Below, piece after piece: positions 1 through 10,644 of a stretch of DNA of 64,000 bases. The stretch lies in the NCBI GenBank assembly GCA_003254905.1, contig QANU01064947.1, positions 187,309 through 251,308 of the forward strand, given 5' to 3'. The DNA comes from Nissolia schottii. Taxonomy: Eukaryota; Streptophyta; Magnoliopsida; Fabales; Fabaceae. The number at the start of each line of letters is the position of its first letter. Position 1 is the stretch's first letter. The position numbers and the translations under genes were made by a program. The notes under the pieces are model-generated. The model was given only the letters and a program-made list of their open reading frames with translations. It was not told the origin of the DNA and did no database searches.

Positions 1-392
1 CAATTGATTCATAAATATTATAAATATTTTCACACAATTTTTTACATATTGCCATAATAAACATTAGATGATGTGATATAAACATTATGTGTTTGTCACA
101 AATGCATAAAAATGCAGAAATTGATGTACTGCAGAATAGTGCAAACTTTATATAGGCATATGTGCAAACATTATGGGCAGAATGTGCAAACATTATCACA
201 GGTCACAGGTCACAGCATAAATTATGTATATCTTGTTCCTTTCCTTCTTCTTCCTTTTTCCTTCTTCCTGTCAATTATGCTTTGGTTTTTTTTTGAACTT
301 TTTCTTTTTCAGTTAAAATATGATAACAAGCAGCAACATCTTCAATCACTCATCTCTCTAACAAATCTTAGATCTTGCGCATGAAATCACAA

Positions 393-493
393 AGAACGAC
401 GAGGTCGAAGAGAACGTCGGGGTCGAAGATAACGTCGGGGTCGAAGAGAACGTCGGGGTCGAAGAGAACGACGAGGTCGAAGAGGACGACGAG
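393..493. repeat. 18-bp minisatellite, about 5.5 copies
   Basis: The unit is close to GTCGAAGAGAACGTCGGG, repeated head to tail with a few substitutions (GTCGGG alternating with GACGAG). Because 18 is a multiple of three, the minus strand reads as a repeating arginine-rich peptide (SLRPRR-like), but nothing else suggests that this is translated. Confidence 0.85.
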
Positions 494-990
494 CAATGAA
501 TAACGAAAATTTTCGAGAAAGAGAATGAAACGTGGGTTCACGCGCGTGTTGGTGAGAGTGGGAGAAAAAGTGGATGAAACGGTTATTTGTGTATTCTAAT
601 ACGGGTGTATGTATGGTGTATGATATATGGGTGTACATGTAGCATAACTGTTCGAATTTTAGTTGAGCGTAGTGTGTCATTTAGTTTATACCTTACTATA
701 CTGCTTGTTGGTTGGTCAATAATGATTTTGAGTGCATTGAGTATGTCATAATAAATTTTTAAGATTAAGATTTAAGCGCGTGTTTAGTTGGGGATAAAAG
801 TGGAGAGAATTACGGATGATGATGTTTCCCCAATGGCTCAGTGGCTCTAGATAAACTGCCCCCTCTGTCTCAAGCAAAAACTATTGACGTTTGACGGAAA
901 GCTCGACGATTATTTTATGTCAACCTTCAAAGATATGATTAAACTATACTCTGCCACACGATGAGTTCGCGCAACATTGAAGGATTAATG

Positions 991-1261
991 CGGTTGACAC
1001 AGCCATGTCTTGTATAAAAGTAGATAATGGTCTTACAAGTTGACAATTTTGGTGCAAGGATTGATGATGTAAGTAGGCATTATTATTCATTAAAAGAAGA
1101 GATTCCCTTGCCATATAATAAAAGTAGCATTATCCGGTTGACAACCATTTCTTGCTTAAAAGTAGATAATATGGTGTTACAAATTGTCAATTTGTGTTAA
1201 AGGATTAATGATGTAAATAGCATTGCTCTTTCAAATTAGAGATTCCCTTGCCATATAATAA
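991..1261. repeat. Diverged tandem duplication of about 130-145 bp
   Basis: Copy A runs about 991-1121 and copy B about 1134-1261. Both contain, in the same order, CGGTTGACA, AAAAGTAGATAATATGG-like, GACAATTT/GTCAATTT, GGATTGATGATGTAA/GGATTAATGATGTAA and GAGATTCCCTTGCCATATAA. The copies differ by substitutions and small indels, so the duplication is not recent. No function is apparent. Confidence 0.8.
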
Positions 1262-1564
1262 AGTTTGCCTTTGAGCATTGTTTAGTGGTTTTCAAAAGAG
1301 GAGTAGAAGCAGTTGAAAGTTTATGTATCTTTGAAAGGTAAAAAAAAGGATGGATCAGTTTAGAATTGTAAATTTTCTGTATCAGAAACTTATGTGAAAG
1401 TTTCATTCATGCTCGAGCCAAAGGTGGTATTATATGCTTCTTACTTCAATGTGGTGGCATTCCATTCTTCTTAGTAAAATGTAGGCTAATGTGTATCACA
1501 AATCCTTTTCTTTTAAAAAATGTTAGAAAGTTAGAATATTTGTCCATTTATTTGTCAAAATAAT

Positions 1565-1567
<3 letters not shown>

Positions 1568-1597
<30 letters not shown>
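1568..1597. repeat. AT dinucleotide microsatellite
   Basis: An uninterrupted run of alternating A and T, about 30 bp. Similar tracts lie at 8431-8474, 17784-17818, 30565-30611 and 41902-41936. Confidence 0.9.
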
Positions 1598-1599
<2 letters not shown>

Positions 1600-3375
1600 G
1601 TGTTGATTTTTGAATGAATAAATAAAGCATATCATTTAATTCCACTCAACTATTACTATTATTTTCTATAAAAACTATTGCAATAAAATTTGACAATATA
1701 ACATTACTCTTTTCTTCTGATCAAAAATAAACTACATATTTTTTTTATCCTTAATTAAAAGAGCTACTTCATAAATTATTGTCTTAACACATTATCAGAG
1801 GACTACTTTTACACCCACTTATAAGACACCCTACAATTAAAGGATATTGGCACGGCTCAACCCAATAACTTAGGAAATTTGATTTGATTGAGCCATCCCA
1901 ACATCCCGTACGCCCAACAAAGAATTACTAAACATGACAATAATTACCTTTTGTTTATGAAGCACATGGGCTTTATTTCTGGGTGATGCTTATATGCTCC
2001 TGCAACGAACCAACTAACTGAAATTTGTGTTTGTATTGAAGGTCTCTGGTGATATGGAAGAATAGCCCTCAACTGGCTCGTTTTATCAGAGAAGAAAGCT
2101 GGTTGGAATTTATAGAGGAAAGTTTGAATTCATGGTTGATACGTCAATAGCTATCAATTATTATTATATAACTTACACCTTAGCTCCTATAAGTACATTG
2201 TGGTTGGTGATTATTATTATTATATGTTCAAAGACAAAGGGAGGGTTTCCTTCACTCGTTTTCTGGTCTAATCCGTTTTAAATAATGCTTCCAACATTGT
2301 GCCAACTCTACTCACCTAACCTACCTATCAAAGAAAAAAATAAATGCATCCACAAAATTTAGAGAATTGTTTGAGGATCCATTAAATTGTAAGGTATAGA
2401 CTTTTCTTTTTTCTGTCAAAAGTTTATACATATTGATTACTGAGAAATTATTAAATTAACTGCTATTCATATCTCCCGTTTCCTTTTTAAACCAAGTGGC
2501 GATTTTCAACATTGATATATCATTTACACAACTTTAAGGTCCGTGTCCTAATCCCTTACTATGATTTTCTAGGCCACTTAATTTACAAAAAGTGGAGTTA
2601 TAACATTTCATATCACAAAGCTCAAAACGAATAATTCAAGTGATATTTTCGTTTAGTCTAATGTTAATAAGTAACTTAAAAGAAGTCATGTTCGACTCTT
2701 ACTAATAAATATATAATGTGTTCAACTTAAAAAATATATCTATCTTAAAGTGAAACCGAATTTTTTTTAAAAAAAATGGCGAAAGTACCTCCCATGAAAA
2801 TTTAGTCGAATTTCAGCCAATGAAGTTGCCACTCTTATAGGTGGAATGTGGAAAACGCGGAGATTGTGCAGGGCATCGCAAGTGCCTTCAACAATCATAA
2901 AGTTAAAAACTCGTTACGATGTGTTCACCATCCTGCAACAAAAATCGAACCGAACTTTATAATACTAGCGTTGACTGTCAAAGTGGGGTACCCTCCTTTG
3001 ACGTGGTGTAAGGTAGGTTCTAGCACCATATTGATTTCCTAGTTTTTAAGATTTCAAACGCAAAATCCAATTTATTAATCAAATTAAGTCCGTTTTTCAC
3101 ACAATTTTTTCTAACAAATGGAGCACAAAGCACCAAAAAGTGAGAGGCAGCGAGCCCCCTCGAATTGCCCATAGTCCGTAAGATGTATCTCATCTCTTAG
3201 CAGATTACTGCAGTCCATTACATAGGACAGGATATGCTTGTAACTCATAAGCCAATACTTGCAACAAGGAATACAAAGAAAACACAAAAGTTTGCTCTCA
3301 CTGTTTACATTATTATTTCCTTACAAGCAAAAACTCCAGCTAAACAGATACATTGAAGAATGGCGACAAAGAGCA

Positions 3376-6300
3376 TCACACAGAAATACCCAAGGACTTC
3401 TTGAACTTCTCTACCTCCAAATATACTGTGGAATAGGGAAGGAACTCATCGTAATGATCTCTACTCAGATCATTTATCGCAACAGCAAGCTTGGGAATTT
3501 CCAAGGTTTCTTCATGGGACAGAGTCCTAACAAACCTGGCAGGATTTCCTGCCCAAAGTTCACCTGATGGAATTCGCCTTCCTGGTGGAACGACAGACCC
3601 AGCTTCAAGGATTGACTGTGTCTCCACTAGTGAGCCTTCCATGAGAATGGAATGCTGCCCAATAATGCACTCTGGCTCAATAGTGCAGGACCTCAACAGG
3701 CTGTATGCCCCAATTGTCACATACCTATCTACCAAAGTCTCAGCAGGAAGGCCTGATTCACAGAAGAAAGCATACACAATACATAAGCAATAGATTCACA
3801 ATTTTTTTATTTCTGAACAACATTCATATATAAGCATAGCTCATGTGCATTTATTTTTCAAGGATGTCAACTTGTCAAGTTGAACTCAGAAACAGAGAAG
3901 TATGCTGATCAACTTCACTTAACAAGAAAAAGCTCAATAATGAATGTTACGATTTAAAAATTAAAAAAAAGAAAAGAAAAAATAAGCATAAAAATGTTTT
4001 TCCAGAAGTTCAACCAGGAAGGGTAAGTTGTAAGTGGGACACAGGAGGTCTGATGACACCATCACATATTAGTGGAAGAATTGCAACTAATTCATAATCA
4101 TTTGGGACACAAAGCCCACAGCAAAGTGCCACAGGACTGGAATGAAAGGAACAACATTAAGGCTGGAAGTATCATAGCTTGTAACAAAACTATTGTCCCC
4201 AAACAACACAAAAAACACATGTAGCTGGAGCTTCTGTTAACTGATGACCGAAGAGTATGTGGTTACTCATAACTTCGAAGAATACAAGTATACAACCCAA
4301 CTCATCTTGAGATTATCATTGGAAAGGGAAGTAATTAGAGCAACAGGTATCTGCAGATTCTGGACCATACACGGACATGCTCCCCCCACCCCCTTTCTAT
4401 TCCTTTATGTATATAAGAATTAAGCACTGAAAAATAAAACAATCCATCAAACAAGCATTTGCTTCCTCTCTCAATCTCATTCTCGTCTGAGTTTCTCAAT
4501 CTCCCTCTCATTTTCACTTTCACAATATCCTCTGTTTCACTTCTGCTTCTGGCCTCTCAGTCTCACAGTCTCCCCCTCTGTTTCGCTTCTGGCCACCCTC
4601 TCTGTTCTGTTTTGTGGTGGCTGCCTTCTGCAGCTGAGAGGAGCACAAGGCGGAGGTGCTATTTCAGGTTGGTTTGAGTGAGTAGATGCTCTCTTGCTAT
4701 CTCTATATTCTTCTGCCCTTTCTGGTTTGGCTTGTTTCTAGCAACTTCTGGGTTGTTTTCTTTAAATGTTTTAGTTTTATGTGATATTAAAAACTCATGG
4801 TTTATGAATGTGTTAATTGAGATTTTTTTTTATGTTGTGTATGCATAATGCATATAGATGTGTGCGTGTGTGCGTGGTATGTACATATGGGTATAAATGT
4901 AATTATTTTTAATTGGTAGGATCTTACAATCCGTGTTAATATTACACATTTTATGTGTATGTTCCCTTTACATTGTTAGGTAGGATCTTGATTTTGAAAA
5001 CCTTGACTCCTCCCACCTTTGTCCCCATTTCTTTCCGTGAAAAAATAAATTGTAATATAATAACGAAATTGCTGGCTACTATGCATTTGATTTTCCCGTT
5101 ATAACTGAGCATTGATATAATATGACTAAAGGTGATCCAAACAATACTGCTATTGTGTGTTGGCTGTGCAGGCAGTGGATTTGGAAAGAATAAAGTGAGT
5201 TCCTGTGACACATATTCTATCTGAGACTCAGCACCAGCGAAATAGTTTGAATCCATCCAAATGAGGGAGGTATAAAAGAGAGTATATGTTTATTAGAGGT
5301 AAACATGAGCTTGTAAATATGATGCATTAGAGGATGAGCAACACAGTAATCGACTAATCGCAAAGAACTTGTCAATATCTAAAAAAATGAATGAAATTAT
5401 AATTTTGTGCTTCCACCATAAACAGTAATGAGCAAAAGTAGATAGCTCAACAAGTCAAGAATATAATAGAAATTAAAAGTATATAATATTCAGTATGATA
5501 CTAAAAAGTATTCAATATCCTTTTAGATCAACAGAAGGGAATAGTAAGTAAGGAAAAAAAAAAAGGCTAACTACATTTAAGAAAACACAGCCATCCAAGG
5601 ACAGGTCAGTCAATAACTTACTCCAAGCAATAGGACGACATAATAGTTTAACATCATAATAGAGAGAGCAGAGGAGAAGGAACGACGAGAAACATAAACT
5701 GGTCAACAATTTACAACTAAGAAATGATGAAATCATGAAGCACAAGAAGATTGAAGAATTGATTGACATATGTGAACATTGGTGAATATTGAGCATATGA
5801 TTAAGTACCCAACTCTCCTGAAAACAGATTATCAAATGAACCAATGAAAACTAGTTTATCTTCCCCTATCACACTAGGCACGATTTAAACCAACATTAAC
5901 AGATATATGTGAAAATATTGTCCAAAATAATATCACGTAAGGTTTCAATTTCCCTCGTTTTCTGATGAAAACTTGTCTTTTAACAAATTATTCATTATTC
6001 AAAATCAACCTTGATATACATATGTGAAGATATTGTTCAAAATAATATCTCATAATAATACATAAAATCTACATTTCTATGTTTCGTTTTGTATGTGCTA
6101 TTATTTTTACGTTTCGTTTCGCCTCAGTCTAGGTTTACAGGAAAATTAGGAATTCCACCATCACACTGGATCCCTAAGGGACAACACAAAGACAAATATA
6201 CAATTCCCAACGCTTATACCAAAGTTTCCCCTCTTTCCGGTGTCACATTTCCTCAGCAACCAAACATAACCGAACTAAAATCACAAGCAATCGCAACGGA

Positions 6301-6728
6301 AAAACCTAATCAAAAGAAGAGGGAAAAACCTAACCTGTGGGAGAAGACCAAGCGGCGTGAATGACGCATCGCTCCTGGACGTTGGAGCTGAAACCGATGG
6401 AGATCTTGTTAAGATCACCGCGGATGACGGTGCCGGGCCAGATGGAGGCTGCATCGATAATGGTGACTTGGCCGGCGAGGACCACATTGGGTGCCACGTA
6501 GGCGTCGACGGCCACTTTGGGAGCCCACTGCCCCAACGGAATTAACTTCCTCTGCCCTCTGTAGTCCCAATTCACGCGATCCGGCGAAGGGGTGATCGAT
6601 TTAGCAGCCTCAGTCGCAAAAGCGCGTTCTGCCGCCACTAGCTGCTGCTGCTGCGGGTGCACGTGGCGATTTGCAATTGCGTGGGCGCTTCTCAGAGCTC
6701 TCTTGGAGAAGCGTGCGAGAGTCGCCAT
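3376..6728 (-). CDS. GAMMACAL: Gamma carbonic anhydrase-like protein, mitochondrial complex I
   Basis: Two exons, 6728-6335 and 3752-3376, with a 2582-bp GT-AG intron; 771 bp, 256 residues, the usual length. The ATG at 6728 opens an arginine-rich N-terminus with the look of a mitochondrial presequence. The body is a left-handed beta-helix (hexapeptide repeats, residues about 70-200) ending in a C-terminal helix. Proteins of this kind form, with true gamma-CAs, the matrix-facing trimer on plant complex I and are needed for its assembly. Only one of the three zinc-binding histidines of active gamma-CAs is kept (His124, CVIH). The other two, in the segment that reads VGHSAVIHGC in active forms, are Ala147 and Arg152 (IGAYSLLRSC), so it should be a non-catalytic CAL subunit. 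The long intron carries a pyrimidine-rich tract (4390-4600) but no second gene that I recognise. Identity is very sure; CAL1 versus CAL2 is not decided. Confidence 0.95.
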
Positions 6729-6837
6729 GAGAGAGAGTGTGGGTGAGGGTGAGAGAACTGTGACAGCGAAATGGCGGGGGAATCGGAGAATGAGTGAGGC
6801 TGAGACGAGAGAGCGAAGAAGGAAGGGGAAATGGGTC

Positions 6838-6970
6838 TGTGGGCTTTAAAGAGAACTCCACTGATATAGGCCCAATTACTCCTTTTTGGTTGTGGTCCCA
6901 ATAACTTGATTCAGAAGGATAAGAAGGCTGAGGGTGGGCTCGAAGCATCGAAATGTGTAATCCTGGCCCA
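6838..6970 (-). promoter_or_regulatory. Cluster of site II (TGGGCC/T) elements upstream of the CAL gene
   Basis: Four TGGGCY motifs occur within about 240 bp upstream of the start codon: TGGGCT at 6840-6845, TGGGCC (read on minus) at 6869-6874, TGGGCT at 6935-6940 and TGGGCC (minus) at 6965-6970. Site II elements are known from promoters of nuclear genes for mitochondrial respiratory proteins in plants, which fits a complex I subunit. The motif is short, so the cluster is suggestive rather than proven. Confidence 0.55.
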
Positions 6971-7587
6971 ATTATTGGCCCCAGTCTACACATTTTTTAA
7001 TAACTTTTGAGTAAAATCCTCAAATTGGTGATTGAATCAATCAATTTGATTATTTTTAGGTTCTCAACTTATTTTGCTTTTTATTTTGGTTTTTTAACTA
7101 ATTTTTATGTATTCTTTTAGTCCCCTAACTATTTTCAATAAACAAAGTTTAGGTAAGTTCAGCATGCTTCTAGGCTTTTTGAATATTTAAGAAAATACTT
7201 ATAGATCACCCACTAAAGTAGCCTTCACATTGACAACAAAAATTGACCTCACGTCCTTTTGAGATATAAATTGTTTCCTTACCAAGAAGAGCCAACCATC
7301 TTTGGCTTTTGGTCATCAAACCCTAAAAATTATAAAGGTCCTGTTATAGGAATACAACCTCAATTTCGTCTTATCAGCAATGTGGATTATTTTTTTTAAT
7401 AATAGCTTTTATTTTCATATATCAATAAATTATTTATTATTAACTTTTCAATTTCACCTTTCATAATAGTAAAGGAGAAATGTAAAAATATATTAATAGA
7501 ATATATTACTTATTACTGGTATATTTAAAATTAATGGATTGTATTTTGTATTTTGTATCTTAGTAAACATGTTCTAAAAATATACCT

Positions 7588-8425
7588 TGGTTTTAGGGCT
7601 AGTTCTAAGGTTCACTATCTAAGTTTGGGTGAATCATTCACCCATTAAATTTAAACCATTAGATTTAAGATCACCAATACACCTTATCATAAGTGGTTAA
7701 AAATGCAATAGAACATTGATAAATTTTATATTGTTTGTGCACCCTAGAAGCTTACCCAATTTCTCTCTTCTACACCCTTCTTCTTCCATGTCCTCCTTCT
7801 CCTTTTGGCAACCACCACCCTCTCCGACCACTTCCATCACCACCATTTTTGCTGCCCACCATCTTCTCCGTCTGACTTCTTCAACTTGCCGCCTATGTCT
7901 AGCCCCCATCTTAGTGCCAATAGCCCCTTCCCACATTATCTCCTTTTTCTTATTCTCACCAACAACAACAAAGAGACGAACAACGATCGAGTCTAGATGC
8001 AAAAAAATGAAAAAACAAAGACATTCAAAACCAAAAGTCTAGATCTGTAACCTATAACTATGAAAAACGTCAGATCTTTACTGGGATAGTGGTGCCAAAC
8101 GAATTGCATGATATAAGCACTAGAACTTTCGATTTTGTTTGTTGGTAATCATGGCAAAACTTTCTTCTTCCTTTTTTTTTGTTTATATTTTTTTTCCCTT
8201 CCATTTATAGTCTAAAGAAAGCTCTCAAACTTCAATTTTGTAACCTCAATCTCACCCAAATCTGATTTCAATATTTGAACCTAACAAAATTAGATTTGGG
8301 TTTTGAATTTGGATACGCGATTTACTGTGGGTGGTTTCACGATGGTTGGTTGCAACAGTCCATGGAGGAGGACAATGATGTCATGTCTATGTATATTCTG
8401 GACTTGGACGGCTGATTTCTAAATT

Positions 8426-8477
<52 letters not shown>

Positions 8478-8812
8478 CTTAGTTTAAATACGATGGCGAT
8501 GGTATGTTTCATAGTGTTTGGCTTTCTGGAAATGTGGTGGTGGGTTAAAGGGAGTTAAGGGCAGCAATAATAGTGGTGATAGAAGTGGTCGAAGATGGTA
8601 ATGGTTGCCTGAAGGAGAGGGATGGTGTGGAAGAGAGAAGTTGGGGAAGCTTATAGGGTGCACAAACAATATAATGTTTATCAATATTCAATTTCATTTT
8701 TAACCATTTATGTTAAGGTGTATTGGTGATCTTAAACCTAATGGTTTAAATTTAATGGGTGAATGATTCACCCAAACTTAAATGGTGAACCTTAGAACTT
8801 GCCTGGTTTTAG
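7588..8812. mobile_element. Non-autonomous Mutator-like element with long terminal inverted repeats
   Basis: The element runs 7597-8803 (1207 bp) and is flanked by perfect 9-bp direct repeats TGGTTTTAG (7588-7596 and 8804-8812), the target-site length of Mutator elements. The ends are inverted: GGCTAGTTCTAAGGTTCAC on the left, and GGCAAGTTCTAAGGTTCAC on the right read in reverse. Similarity of the inverted arms continues for roughly 250 bp inward (to about 7850 and 8545), including a shared pyrimidine-rich stretch. The centre (8040-8440) is unrelated filler with an AT microsatellite at 8431-8474. No transposase is encoded, so it needs help in trans. Arms have diverged by several percent, so it is not very young. 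Confidence 0.9.
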
Positions 8813-10434
8813 ATCCTTTAAATGCATACGATTAAAATGACGGACAAAATAAAATGAATGGAATATTAAATTTTTTGTCAAGCAATTATTAAGAAGGTGA
8901 AGGTTTTGTTTGGTAAAACTTTTTGAAAAAGTGTTCCTGCTCTAAAAAAATATAAATCAATTTTTTGTGTTTGATAAACAGAAAAATAGATGTTCTTTTG
9001 TTGTTAACTTTTGAAAGTTAGAGAATGTTATTATGAACCTTTTAGATTAACTTGTGCTATCTAAATACTAAAATATTAATACTAAAATATTAATATTTTA
9101 TTAAATTTTTAAAAATCATCAATATTTTATTTAATATTTATGTTTATTATAGTAATTTTAAATATAAAAAACATATTTAAAATATTTTATCAAATGCCAA
9201 TACTATAACTTGTTTTTTTGAGAATTACTTTTTCATTTTTTATTAAACAACACTATTATGACTTTTTTAGAGTAGCTAGAAGAGAACTTAAGAGCTAAGC
9301 TAAGACATTGCCAATCCAAGCCAAATTACCTGATCGTATTTTCAAAATGTATAAAATTGGAGGTTGTTTACTGCACTTTTCCTAAGACCAAAAAAATGTA
9401 AACACTGTGCACAATAAATTCACAAGAGTTCGATAATTTTTGTGACTAGCTGGTAATGATGCTATTCACAAATTCAAGTAGAGCTAGATGTCATCTGTCT
9501 CACTAATCGGGTTTATTGTGAGGATTGTGGCACAGTATTGATGAAGAAAGGTCGTTCCATACCCTTTGTATTTGTAATTGTTCCATGACGACGAGTACAT
9601 GGACTAACATCGATGATAAGTTGACACGAGAATTTCTTTAATTTACAGCTTCCTATTTGACTGGAAAGAAACATTCTTATCAATCTCCCATCTTTCAAGG
9701 GCAGGTAGAAACCGATGGTGTAAAATACGAAATGATCCAGTAGTGACTTCTTCACAAGTAACATCTCAGGGTCTGTTCTATAATTATTGCCAAACTAATG
9801 ATTTGGCCAAACTAAAACCTTTTTTTTTCCATTTATGCTTATACCATGGATTGAAACTGAATTTGTAATATTCAAACCATAGTTCATATACTCTCCCAGA
9901 GCCAAATTGTTATTATAACTTAATATTTGATTTTTCCTTTCAATGAATCATTTACAAACTGAAATTACAGCACGCCACCAAAGACAGTTGCACAGCTGTC
10001 TCTTGATAACATTGCAAATCCACGCGGCTACTATTGGAAAGAAGTTAGAAAAAGTGGGGGCACGTAATAACGCCAGCATTGAAAATACTAATCCTTACCA
10101 AATCCACCGTCATAAAGCAAAAGGATCATATCACCACTAAAAGAGTCTCATCCTTATCCCTACATTTTCTTTTCATTTCGTTTTAGGAAAATATGGGGAT
10201 TAGGAGAGCATCATCAGCTGAAATTACCAAAAAGGGGAGTCAGTCTTTCCAGTACCCCTCCTATCACACACGCACATACATTACATTACATACAATGATA
10301 CACAGTTGACAACAGTACACACTTGAAAGTAAATCTAAAAAAACTAAAAGCAGATAATAATAGAATAAGGCAAAACAAAAAATAAAATGAGATCCATCGA
10401 GCAGAATCACATGCATATCCTAGATGGAGTTACC
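8813..10434. other. Intergenic region, no gene recognised
   Basis: AT-rich DNA without a coding feature that I can support. The right part (about 10140-10434) is likely the 3' untranslated region and downstream flank of the DUF3339 gene on the minus strand. Confidence 0.5.
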
Positions 10435-10644
10435 CTAGCCAGTGTAGATGTGAACGCCGATGGCAATGAGGAAGATGGTGATGAGGCCGAAGTAGATGAT
10501 GGCGTGAACCATGATGGAAGCGCCGCTGGTACTCATACTCCCAAACTCAACCACCCTTCCCCTGCCAGGAATCTGAAACAGCAGCCCAGGGCTCAGCAGC
10601 ACGAACAGCACCACCGCTATCACCACCGGCCCCCAATCCGCCAT
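10435..10644 (-). CDS. Small membrane protein of the DUF3339 family
   Basis: Intronless, 69 residues, starting MADWGPVVIAV and ending VGVHIYTG-like (IGVHIYTG). Two hydrophobic segments are seen, residues about 7-25 and 44-67, joined by a short loop rich in Gly and Arg (GRGRVVEFGSM). The length and the opening MADWGPV are typical of this plant-specific family, whose members are all near 70 residues. Function is not known; the protein should be a double-spanning membrane protein. It lies between the CAL gene (same strand) and the CBS-PB1 gene (opposite strand), in the same order as I recall in Arabidopsis. A GGGCCC site lies about 100 bp upstream. Confidence 0.93.
   Translation of the reverse strand: MADWGPVVIAVVLFVLLSPGLLFQIPGRGRVVEFGSMSTSGASIMVHAIIYFGLITIFLIAIGVHIYTG

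Larger units (their letters stand above)
1..3258. other. Intergenic region, no gene recognised
   Basis: I find no convincing coding gene here. The stretch is AT-rich and holds an 18-bp minisatellite, a diverged tandem duplication and an AT microsatellite, listed separately. The short open frames (for example one at 2848-3042) have no recognisable domain, no splice context and no family resemblance. The right edge, up to about 3375, probably includes the 3' untranslated region of the gamma-carbonic-anhydrase-like gene on the minus strand. Confidence 0.6.

Noticed and set aside
387-680. Open frame on minus with repeated Arg-Pro-Arg units
   Set aside because: It is a translation of the 18-bp minisatellite plus unrelated flank, with no family or gene context.
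2848-3042. 64-codon open frame on plus
   Set aside because: No domain, no splice context and no promoter signal; could be a relic but nothing supports a gene.
4390-4680. Pyrimidine-rich stretch with an open frame in the CAL intron
   Set aside because: Low-complexity sequence; no domain, and it lies within a well-supported intron.
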